In this document: one piece after another, positions 1-5,118 of the stretch
Position numbering within the stretch: the stretch's first letter is position 1
How the letters are laid out: every line of letters starts with the position of its first letter
From: GCA-2730975 sp964576585
GTDB lineage: Bacteria > Verrucomicrobiota > Verrucomicrobiia > Opitutales > Seribacteraceae
Assembly: GCA_964576585.1 (NCBI GenBank)
Contig: CAZNWO010000210.1
Span: 1-5,118, forward strand
Direction of reading: 5' to 3'
Length of the DNA: 5,118 nt
Program-made: the position numbers and the translations under genes
Notes under the pieces: model-generated
The model's database searches: none
Seen by the model: the letters and a program-made list of their open reading frames with translations, nothing else
What the model was told of the DNA's origin: nothing

Positions 1-162
1 CTGGCGGTAAGCCGCATCGAGGACGCCGACGTCGCCCGCGAAAGCACCTTGTTCGCCACAAACCAGGTAAGGATGCAGGCCAGCGTAGCCATCTTGGCTC
101 AAGCCAGGCAGACAAACGTGATGCTGGCGGACTTGGTGAGGGGCGTTCAGGTAGGCGGTTAA
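1..162 (+). CDS. fliC: Flagellin, C-terminal fragment (5' end outside window)
   Basis: Flagellin is the exported subunit of the flagellar filament. Frame 1 is open from the first base and ends at TAA 160-162, giving 53 residues. It matches the conserved flagellin C-terminal D0 helix: SRIEDADVARES corresponds to the family's 'SRIxDxDxAxES' block, and QASVAILAQARQ to its 'QxGxAxLAQANQ' block. Together with the N-terminal helix (not in the window) this region forms the inner tube of the filament and carries export and chaperone contacts. Most flagellins stop at or just after a terminal LLR/LLG. Here the equivalent LVR is followed by six extra residues (GVQVGG). The gene is convergent with the acyl-ACP synthetase gene, with 54 bp between the two stop codons. 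The identification rests on the C-terminal motif only, so the paralogue (FlaA/FlaB/FliC type) cannot be told. Confidence 0.85.
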   Translation: MAVSRIEDADVARESTLFATNQVRMQASVAILAQARQTNVMLADLVRGVQVGG

Positions 163-182
163 GCCAATCCGCTTAGCCAATC

Positions 183-201
183 GTTGCGCAAGAGTCGCAA
201 C
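183..201. repeat. Small inverted repeat between convergent genes (possible weak bidirectional terminator)
   Basis: GTTGCG (183-188) pairs with CGCAAC (196-201) across a 7-nt loop. The left arm also overlaps an 8-bp palindrome, TTGCGCAA (184-191). It lies in the 54-bp gap between the flagellin stop and the stop of the opposing gene, where a shared terminator would be expected. No T-tract follows on either strand, so it does not meet the usual intrinsic-terminator pattern. The same gap has AGCCAATC twice (162-169 and 175-182). Confidence 0.25.
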
Positions 202-216
202 ACAAGAAAGGTAGCC

Positions 217-1818
217 CTACCCTTCCTCGGCTTCGCAGATTCGGGCAATTTCCTTTAGGTCGAGCTTGCCCGTAGGCAACATGGGAATCTCGTCCACTTG
301 CCTGACTTTCTTCGGAATCCAGAGGTTCGCCAGACCTTCACCTGACAGACGCTTTCGCAAGTCGTCGTGATCCACCTCGGGAACCGCCAACAGGACGAGG
401 CTTTCGCCCTTGGCGGGATCGGCCTTGCTGCCAACCGCAACAAGCGGTTTCTCGGCATCCTCGACGCCCAATGCCTTGGCCACAGCCTGCTCAACCGTTC
501 CATGGGGCACCATTTCACCTCCAATCTTTGAAAAGCGGGAAAGGCGCCCCTCGATGAACAGGAATCCGTCCTCGTCGAACCTGCCCAAGTCCCCGGTGTG
601 GAACCAACCGTCGCCGGGAAGAACCTCCTTTGTTCGCTCGGGTTCACCGAGGTATCCCGAAAAGACGTTGGGACCCTGAAAACAGAGCAAACCGGTCTCG
701 GTGGAAGAAACCTCCTCGCCGCTGTCTGGATTCAGCAAACGGGCCTGAACGCCGGGCATGAGCCTACCCACGGAACCCTTGCGGGTACCGTCGCCGGGCA
801 AATTGATGCTGAGAACGGGCGAGGTTTCCGTAAGGCCGTATCCCTCCAGGTACTCGCAATCAAAGGCAGTTTCCCACTTCTCGGCAAAGCCCTCGGGAGT
901 CTTCTCCGCCCCGGAAATGACCAGACGCACGCTGCCGAGATCCTCCGCCTTCCCCTTTAGCAAGAAAGGCCGCAGGAAGGTCGGAGTGCCCAAAAGAACC
1001 GTCACTTTATTCTCACGAATCGCAGTCAGGCCTTTCTTCACCTCCAGAGGCGAGCTAACGGTAACCAGCTTCACCTTCCTCCAGAGGGCAAACCATAAGG
1101 TAACGGTAAAGCCAAAGCTGTGAAACAGAGGCAGGTTTCCCAACAATACCTCCCCCTCCTCAATGGCTGCGGCATCCACAATTTGCAGGCAATTCGCCAA
1201 GAGGTTGCGGTGGCTCAGGGCAACACCCTTGGGCGTACCCGAGCTTCCGCTTGTAAAAAGCAACCCGGCCTCGCTTTCGCCGCCCTCCCGAGGTATCTTC
1301 AGCAGGGAAGCCGCAACACTGCTTGGCAGCGTCAAGAGCATGGCGCGCAGAAACAACTTGCCCTTGCGGTCACGGATTTCCTCCAAGGTCTTGCCGAGGT
1401 CGAGGTAGGAGTCGCCCCAAGGAAAGTCCTTCAGCTTGCTCTTGACCTTCTCCGCGCTCAGGATCAAATCCAGCCCCGATCGCTCGATGGAGCTCTCCAG
1501 CGCGGACCTTCCCAACGAAAAATTCAGGTTCACGGGCACCTTGCCTGCAAAGACAGTTGCCAGGTTGGCGACCAGTCCGCCGATCCCGGGTGGTATGACG
1601 ATCCCCACCCTCGAAGCGGAGGTTAACGTCTTTATCCGATCCGACAGCAGGGAAGCCAAGACAAGAAGGCTTCCCGCATTGATTTCCTTGGGTTCCTTCC
1701 CGGCGTAGTCCACGACGGCAACTCGCTTGCGGTCGGAATGAAGGGCTCGAAAAACCTCGTGGCCCAAATTCCCACTTAAGGTTCCGGCATGCCTTTGCTC
1801 AAAGTCGTCGGAACTCAT
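217..1818 (-). CDS. AMP-binding acyl-ACP/acyl-CoA synthetase, Aas C-terminal-domain type, stand-alone
   Basis: This is an ANL-superfamily enzyme that activates a fatty acid with ATP to an acyl-adenylate and transfers it to a thiol. Numbered from the start at 1818 (533 aa), it has the P-loop LLFTSGSSGTPKG (186-198), PLFHSFG (230-236), YLEGYGLTETSP (323-334), TGD (408-410), the hinge region around GR (424-425), and the C-terminal catalytic lysine in PTGKLD (K518). Several blocks resemble the synthetase half of E. coli Aas, which re-acylates lysophosphatidylethanolamine using acyl-ACP: GKVPVNLNF (92-100), the PLFHSFG block, SGAEK (302-306), KIGGEMV (431-437), and SKADPAKGESLVLL (464-477). Aas is about 720 aa with an N-terminal PlsC-type acyltransferase; that half is missing here, so acyl-ACP (or acyl-CoA) synthetase is the safer call. 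The frame is open upstream to 1905, but the extra 29 residues look non-coding and the homologous region begins after 1818. No clear Shine-Dalgarno precedes the ATG. The gene is divergent from the protease gene and ends in TAG. Confidence 0.88.
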   Translation of the reverse strand: MSSDDFEQRHAGTLSGNLGHEVFRALHSDRKRVAVVDYAGKEPKEINAGSLLVLASLLSDRIKTLTSASRVGIVIPPGIGGLVANLATVFAGKVPVNLNFSLGRSALESSIERSGLDLILSAEKVKSKLKDFPWGDSYLDLGKTLEEIRDRKGKLFLRAMLLTLPSSVAASLLKIPREGGESEAGLLFTSGSSGTPKGVALSHRNLLANCLQIVDAAAIEEGEVLLGNLPLFHSFGFTVTLWFALWRKVKLVTVSSPLEVKKGLTAIRENKVTVLLGTPTFLRPFLLKGKAEDLGSVRLVISGAEKTPEGFAEKWETAFDCEYLEGYGLTETSPVLSINLPGDGTRKGSVGRLMPGVQARLLNPDSGEEVSSTETGLLCFQGPNVFSGYLGEPERTKEVLPGDGWFHTGDLGRFDEDGFLFIEGRLSRFSKIGGEMVPHGTVEQAVAKALGVEDAEKPLVAVGSKADPAKGESLVLLAVPEVDHDDLRKRLSGEGLANLWIPKKVRQVDEIPMLPTGKLDLKEIARICEAEEG

Positions 1819-1950
1819 GATAGATGAATTTGCATACGGATCATGACAAAAAGTTAATCCCGAATGGCAAAGGTTTGGCGAGAAAAAACCTGCGGAAAAC
1901 AGCAAGAATTAAGTCAAGGGGCCGATTCCTTGCCAAGAATGGACAGAAAA

Positions 1951-1979
1951 ATGCAAAAAATAAAAATTATCATTTGCAT
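1951..1979. repeat. Inverted repeat ATGCAAA / TTTGCAT in the divergent spacer
   Basis: ATGCAAA at 1951-1957 and TTTGCAT at 1973-1979 are perfect inverted arms around a 15-nt AT-only-but-one loop. After one mismatch, AAA (1947-1949) can also pair with TTT (1981-1983). The site is about 55 bp upstream of the protease ATG and lies between divergent genes, so a transcription terminator has no obvious role here. A dimeric regulator's operator is a reasonable alternative, but AT-rich DNA produces such pairs by chance. Confidence 0.4.
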
Positions 1980-1991
1980 CTTTTTATATTT

Positions 1992-2009
1992 GTGTATTTA
2001 GTGTATTTA
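1992..2009 (+). repeat. Tandem direct repeat, 2 x 9 bp (GTGTATTTA)
   Basis: GTGTATTTA occurs at 1992-2000 and again, immediately adjacent, at 2001-2009, 26 bp upstream of the protease start. The copies are identical. The TATTTA inside each copy resembles a -10 hexamer, and the 9-bp spacing is just under one helical turn. Function is unknown; it could be binding sites or replication slippage in AT-rich DNA. Confidence 0.55.
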
Positions 2010-2030
2010 AATTCTTAGGATAACTATATC

Positions 2031-2036
2031 TATAAT
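2031..2036 (+). promoter_or_regulatory. Consensus -10 hexamer TATAAT overlapping the first ATG of the protease
   Basis: TATAAT here is a perfect sigma-70 -10 match, and its last two bases belong to the ATG at 2035-2037. If used, transcription would begin near 2043, after that ATG, and translation would have to start at the in-frame ATG at 2062, which opens a classic signal-sequence start (MKKISLTIF). The -35 position at 17-bp spacing (TAAATT, 2008-2013) is poor and there is no extended -10, so this may be coincidence in AT-rich DNA. Confidence 0.3.
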
Positions 2037-5000
2037 GTCTAGAAAACCTCTCAGTAGAAAAATGAAGAAGATCTCCCTCACCATATTCGCCCTAGGAGCA
2101 ATTGCAGCGACCCTGCTTTGCCTTAGATCGCTCAACGTACAACAACAGGACACCGCCGAATCCACGGCAATGGCCCAAGCTGAGGAGAAAGCCCCGGCAG
2201 CCTCCGAAAAGGTGCAAGCCACAAGCCCCGATCGGCAAGGAGCAGCAAATGCAGCGACAACGAACAACCCCGCGGGACAGATCGCAGTCGTAGAAGAGGA
2301 TGAACCTCGAGCCGCCGAGACGGAAGAGGTAGAGCCAAATCCTCAAAACAGCCTTCTTCAGCGCCTGAAGGAACTCCCTGAAACCACCGTGCTGGATACC
2401 TCGGTCGTGAAGGAAGACTACGGAAACGAATTGCTGCAGAGGCGTTCCCACCTTCTGGAAACCTCCCTCAAGTATCCTTACGTCGAGGTCATCGAGTGGG
2501 GCAGTTTCGACGAGGAGGGAAATCCCGTTGAAACCGAGGTCACGGCGCAAGTCGCAAGTCACCTCATCGTGGAGAAAAGAGAGGACGTCTCCTTTGAGGA
2601 ATTTGCCGCGGAACTGCAAAAGAGAGGTTTTGTTCCCGGCCAATCCATAGACGAAACGACCTTCATCGTACAAATTCCCGGAAAAGCCGCGCTCGGCAAA
2701 TGCGAAGAAGCCATCAACGAGCTCGCTTCCCTCGACCAAGTTGCCGCCAATGCCGAGCCCGACTACGTGGTCAGCATCGGGAAAATCCCGACCGACAGTC
2801 GTTTCTTCGACCTCTGGGGCATGCACAACTCGGGCCAGACCGGTGGCAAGAGCGACGTCGACATCGATGCCCCCGAGGCTTGGGAAAAGGGCACCGGCAG
2901 CAGGAAAGTGCTCGTCGCCGTGATCGACACGGGAATCGACCGCGGACACCAAGACCTCAGGGCCAACATGTGGACGAACCCCAGGGAAATCCCCAACAAC
3001 GGCAGGGACGACGACGGCAACGGTTACGTGGACGACGTTCACGGCTGGGACTTTCACAACAACGACAACAACCCGCACGACGACAACTCCCACGGCACCC
3101 ACTGCGCAGGCACCATCGGGGCAGCGGGCAACAACAGGCTGGGCGTAGTCGGCGTAAACTGGGAGGTCTCGATGGTCGGGATCAAGTTCCTCGGGGGTTC
3201 AGGATTCGGCTACAACTCCGACGCCATCAAGTCGATCAACTACGCAACGAGCATCAAGGCCAACCTGACCTCCAACTCCTGGGGCGGCGGCGGTCACTCC
3301 TCTTCCATGAAGAAAGCCATCGACACCGCGGGCACCCAAGGCATTGCATTCGTCGCGGCTGCGGGCAACCACAGAGCAAACAACGATCGCTCCCCCAGCT
3401 ATCCCGCCTCCTTCGACAGCGCCAACGTCATCGCGGTCGGCGCCCACGAGCACAACGGCAGGATCACCGACTTCTCCTGCTACGGCAAGAACAGCGTCGA
3501 CCTCTTCGCACCCGGCGAGAACATCCTCAGCACCACACCCAACAACGGCTACAAAAGCTATCGCGGCACCTCCATGGCCTGCCCGCACGTTGCGGGAGCC
3601 TACGCCCTGATTTCCTCCATCGAGCCCACCTGGGGCATGAGCCAGATCAAGCAAGCCCTCATCGACAGCGTCGATCCAGAGGCGGGCCTGAAGGAAAAGT
3701 GCGTAAGCGGGGGACGCCTCAACGTCTTCCGGTCCCTCTCCTCCGAGCCAGCCAAGAAAAAGCTCATCTCCGTTACCCCGACCAACGTCGAATTCGGCAA
3801 GGTACGCCTCGGGGAAAGCAAGATCATCGAACTGCTCATCACCAACCCCGGCACGGACGAGACCACGATCACGGAAACCACCCTCTCGAAAAAGATCACG
3901 AGGCCCGAGAACCTGATCGGCCACTGGACCTTCGACGAAGGTTCGGGCAACGTCGCGGCGAACACGGGAACAAAGGGCAACACCTACAAGGCGACGCTAC
4001 TTTCGGGAGCCGTATTCTCCACCAAGGAAAAGAAGCTGGGAACGGGTTCCCTGCACATTCCTTCAAACCAATCTCGGGCATATGCACGGATAGGAAACCC
4101 ATTGAAGCTTGGCAACGGTTCCTACAGGGGGGAAACCTTCACCATTTCCGCTTGGTTCAAGAAGCTGTATCCGAACCAAGTCTGGCGAACCCTTTGCAGA
4201 GGTTCTTCCTACGGGCACCACTTGATTGTAGGCTACAGGAACGACAGCGTCGGGGTCTACGCAAACAGCAACGGCGATTGGCGGGACTCGGGCGAGTTCG
4301 ACATGCCGGCAAAGAATTTCCAAGACAACTGGAACCACATCGTAGCCGTCTCCAACAAAGCCACCAACCGAACCCAATTCTACCTCAATGGCCTATACAA
4401 AGGAGATTCGGACCGGGCTACGGGGAACAACATTTACGCCATCGGCAACTACCAATCCGGCAACCAGCGCTTTGCGGAATACCTCGATGACTTCCGCGTA
4501 TACGACGTGGCTCTTTCCGCCGAGGAAGTGAAAGGCATTTTCAACGAGGAGAAAGCCGACACACCCTTCCGGTTCTCGCTGCAGACGCCCGTCAAGCTGG
4601 CTCCGGGCAAAGGAGTCAAGGCGACGGTCACCTTCTCGGGGGCCGAAAAGGGCAAGCACGCGGGGAATCTCCTGATCGTGAGCGACGCCACCAACAACCC
4701 CGCCCTTACCGTTCCCCTCTCGGTCGAGGTCACCGCCTTTCCCAAGCTGGTCCTGTCCGAGGACAGCCTCCACTTCGGCCTGAACCAGGACGAGATCGAG
4801 GAAAAGCCACTCACCCTCTCCAACGTGGGTGACGCGGACCTGACCTACGAAATCGTCGTTTCCGAGAATGCCGACGGCCCAAACTTTTCGAATGGCTTGA
4901 GGGCAGTGGGACGTAATTATTACGGAGAGTTGGGTGACGGAACCAAAACCCAACGCACAAAGCCCGTTCAAGTCGAGGACAAGGCAATCAAGGAAGTCGC

Positions 5001-5040
5001 CGCAGGTTCTTACCATAGCCTGGTGCTGAAGGAGGACTGA
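2035..5040 (+). CDS. Exported subtilisin-family (S8) serine protease with ASH-type, LamG and RCC1 modules; frame probably cut by TGA
   Basis: A modular secreted endopeptidase, 1001 aa to the TGA. Order: basic n-region and hydrophobic segment (about 13-30), without a lipobox or an obvious nearby AxA site, so it may stay as a membrane anchor; Ala/Glu/Thr-rich linker (38-105); I9-like inhibitory propeptide (about 174-250); S8 catalytic domain (about 254-570). Catalytic residues are D298 (AVIDTG), H353 (NSHGTH), oxyanion N445 (AAAGN) and S513 (GTSMACPHVAG); a DDDGNGYVDD loop (325-334) looks calcium-binding. After GGRLNVFRSL come half an ASH/choice-of-anchor-D-like Ig domain (577-621), a LamG-like domain (623-840), the other half of the Ig domain (843-900), the start of a second one (902-950), and one RCC1 unit (from 955). 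All catalytic residues are present, so the protease should be active after propeptide removal. LamG and RCC1 modules suggest binding to glycans or other surface ligands (inference). The start is uncertain: ATG 2035 has only a weak AGGA 14 nt upstream, and ATG 2062 is an alternative. The coding sequence continues in frame past the TGA. Confidence 0.92.
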   Translation: MSRKPLSRKMKKISLTIFALGAIAATLLCLRSLNVQQQDTAESTAMAQAEEKAPAASEKVQATSPDRQGAANAATTNNPAGQIAVVEEDEPRAAETEEVEPNPQNSLLQRLKELPETTVLDTSVVKEDYGNELLQRRSHLLETSLKYPYVEVIEWGSFDEEGNPVETEVTAQVASHLIVEKREDVSFEEFAAELQKRGFVPGQSIDETTFIVQIPGKAALGKCEEAINELASLDQVAANAEPDYVVSIGKIPTDSRFFDLWGMHNSGQTGGKSDVDIDAPEAWEKGTGSRKVLVAVIDTGIDRGHQDLRANMWTNPREIPNNGRDDDGNGYVDDVHGWDFHNNDNNPHDDNSHGTHCAGTIGAAGNNRLGVVGVNWEVSMVGIKFLGGSGFGYNSDAIKSINYATSIKANLTSNSWGGGGHSSSMKKAIDTAGTQGIAFVAAAGNHRANNDRSPSYPASFDSANVIAVGAHEHNGRITDFSCYGKNSVDLFAPGENILSTTPNNGYKSYRGTSMACPHVAGAYALISSIEPTWGMSQIKQALIDSVDPEAGLKEKCVSGGRLNVFRSLSSEPAKKKLISVTPTNVEFGKVRLGESKIIELLITNPGTDETTITETTLSKKITRPENLIGHWTFDEGSGNVAANTGTKGNTYKATLLSGAVFSTKEKKLGTGSLHIPSNQSRAYARIGNPLKLGNGSYRGETFTISAWFKKLYPNQVWRTLCRGSSYGHHLIVGYRNDSVGVYANSNGDWRDSGEFDMPAKNFQDNWNHIVAVSNKATNRTQFYLNGLYKGDSDRATGNNIYAIGNYQSGNQRFAEYLDDFRVYDVALSAEEVKGIFNEEKADTPFRFSLQTPVKLAPGKGVKATVTFSGAEKGKHAGNLLIVSDATNNPALTVPLSVEVTAFPKLVLSEDSLHFGLNQDEIEEKPLTLSNVGDADLTYEIVVSENADGPNFSNGLRAVGRNYYGELGDGTKTQRTKPVQVEDKAIKEVAAGSYHSLVLKED
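5038..5040 (+). other. In-frame TGA inside the RCC1 repeat array, at the expected Gly position
   Basis: The codons around it read LKED-TGA-RLWAMG. In RCC1 repeats this segment is typically 'LKxDGxLWAxG', so the TGA replaces a glycine codon; a single G-to-T change from GGA would produce it. The same frame continues as a good RCC1 unit to the window end. The other two genes here end in TAA and TAG, so they do not test whether TGA is a stop in this organism. Confidence 0.75.
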
Positions 5041-5118
5041 CGCCTTTGGGCCATGGGACTCAACTGCTATGGACAACTGGGAGACGGAACCAAAACCAAT
5101 CGAACGAAACCCGTTCAG
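5041..5118 (+). pseudogene. In-frame continuation of the protease gene beyond the TGA (second RCC1 unit; 3' end outside window)
   Basis: The 26 codons after the TGA stay open and encode RLWAMGLNCYGQLGDGTK followed by TNRTKPVQ, a second RCC1 unit. No frameshift or decay is visible. If the TGA is real and terminating, this stretch is the detached 3' part of a broken gene. It could be re-expressed from ATG 5053-5055: a perfect AAGGAGG lies at 5029-5035, but 17 nt from that ATG, which is longer than usual, and the same bases encode LKED in the protease. If the TGA is a sequencing error or is read through, this is simply more of the protease CDS. Confidence 0.7.

Larger units (their letters stand above)
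1819..2034. promoter_or_regulatory. Divergent intergenic region, AT-rich toward the protease gene
   Basis: This 216-bp spacer separates two divergently transcribed genes and must hold both promoters. The half next to the protease is strikingly AT-rich: by hand count only 17 of 90 bases in 1951-2040 are G or C. It contains an inverted repeat (1951-1979), a tandem 9-bp repeat (1992-2009) and a consensus -10 hexamer TATAAT at 2031-2036 that overlaps the protease ATG. On the minus strand, TTGACT (complement of 1912-1917) resembles a -35 box, but no -10 lies at the right spacing. I could not pair any -10 with a convincing -35 on either strand. Confidence 0.5.
4897..5118 (+). repeat. RCC1-type tandem repeat units, 147-nt period, in coding sequence
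   Basis: Unit 1 core is 4897-4971 and unit 2 core is 5044-5118, the latter cut by the window end. The period is 49 codons. Hand alignment of the two 25-codon cores gives 19 of 25 identical residues and 54 of 75 identical bases. Both carry the GELGDGT/GQLGDGT signature followed by RTKPVQ, and the linker AAGSYHSLVLKED is the usual RCC1 'AGxxHSLxLKxDG' segment. RCC1 repeats normally form a seven-bladed propeller, so more units are expected downstream. Ten of the 19 identical residues use different synonymous codons, so the units are old and protein-level conserved, not a recent duplication. Confidence 0.85.

Noticed and set aside
26..29. C29 of the protease as a lipoprotein lipobox cysteine
   Set aside because: The preceding residues are TLL, without the small residue required at -1, so signal peptidase II processing is unlikely.
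1819..1905. Upstream extension of the acyl-ACP synthetase to an ATG at 1905 (29 more residues)
   Set aside because: The extra residues (MLFSAGFFSPNLCHSG...) show no family similarity, and the ATG at 1818 leads directly into the expected N-terminus.
1824..2018. A 64-codon + strand open frame in the divergent spacer
   Set aside because: It is Lys/Asn-rich in AT-rich DNA with no motif and no clear ribosome binding site, and it covers the likely promoters of both neighbours.
2092..3102. A 336-codon antisense open frame opposite the protease propeptide and core
   Set aside because: The Val/Gly-rich translation mirrors the Asn/Asp/His-rich catalytic region (GAC, AAC and CAC read backwards as GTC, GTT and GTG). 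It has no domain features and no independent start signals.
3199..3924. A 241-codon antisense open frame opposite the catalytic and first Ig-like regions
   Set aside because: Ala/Gly/Val/Asp-rich shadow of the biased codons on the other strand, without motifs.
2700..4490. A 596-codon open frame on the + strand, out of frame with the protease
   Set aside because: It is an Arg/Gln/His-rich, low-complexity translation with no recognisable motif, lying wholly within the protease gene. It is open because the catalytic region's C/G-ending codons leave few stops in the shifted frame. The protease frame shows all S8 catalytic motifs.
5038..5118. Selenocysteine insertion at the TGA
   Set aside because: I could not find a convincing bacterial SECIS-like hairpin just downstream (only short pairings such as CCAT/ATGG). 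The position is glycine in RCC1 repeats, and secreted RCC1 modules have no reason to carry selenocysteine.

Overview
The window holds three protein-coding regions and one AT-rich divergent intergenic region. From left to right these are: the last 53 codons of a flagellin (+ strand, 1-162); a stand-alone AMP-binding acyl-ACP/acyl-CoA synthetase resembling the C-terminal half of E. coli Aas (- strand, 217-1818, convergent with the flagellin); an AT-rich spacer (1819-2034); and a large exported multidomain subtilisin-family (S8) protease (+ strand, from 2035). The protease's reading frame meets a TGA at 5038-5040 but continues recognisably to the end of the window.

The protease is the most informative part. 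It has a basic, hydrophobic N-terminus, a low-complexity Ala/Glu/Thr linker, an I9-like propeptide, a complete S8 catalytic domain (D298, H353, N445, S513), and then a chain of adhesion-type modules. The first half of an ASH/'choice-of-anchor D' Ig-like domain is interrupted by a whole LamG-type concanavalin-like domain, after which the second half of the Ig-like domain resumes. The first half of a second such domain then runs straight into RCC1-type repeats. The TGA falls where the RCC1 repeat normally has glycine, and the next 26 codons in the same frame are a clean second RCC1 unit. The annotated 1001-residue end is therefore probably not the original end of the protein. The TGA is a nonsense mutation, a sequencing or assembly error, or (less likely) a readthrough site.

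The organism is a flagellated bacterium with a diderm-style acyl-ACP recycling enzyme and a very large secreted modular protein. Coding DNA is moderately GC-rich and the intergenic DNA is AT-rich. Serine protease, LamG, Ig-like and RCC1 combinations suggest a PVC-type bacterium such as Verrucomicrobiota or Lentisphaerota, but this is an impression from architecture and not a demonstrated assignment.

Nothing suggests that the three genes work together: orientations are convergent then divergent, and their roles (motility, lipid metabolism, extracellular proteolysis or adhesion) differ. I see no CRISPR array, tRNA, rRNA, transposase or recognisable defence system.
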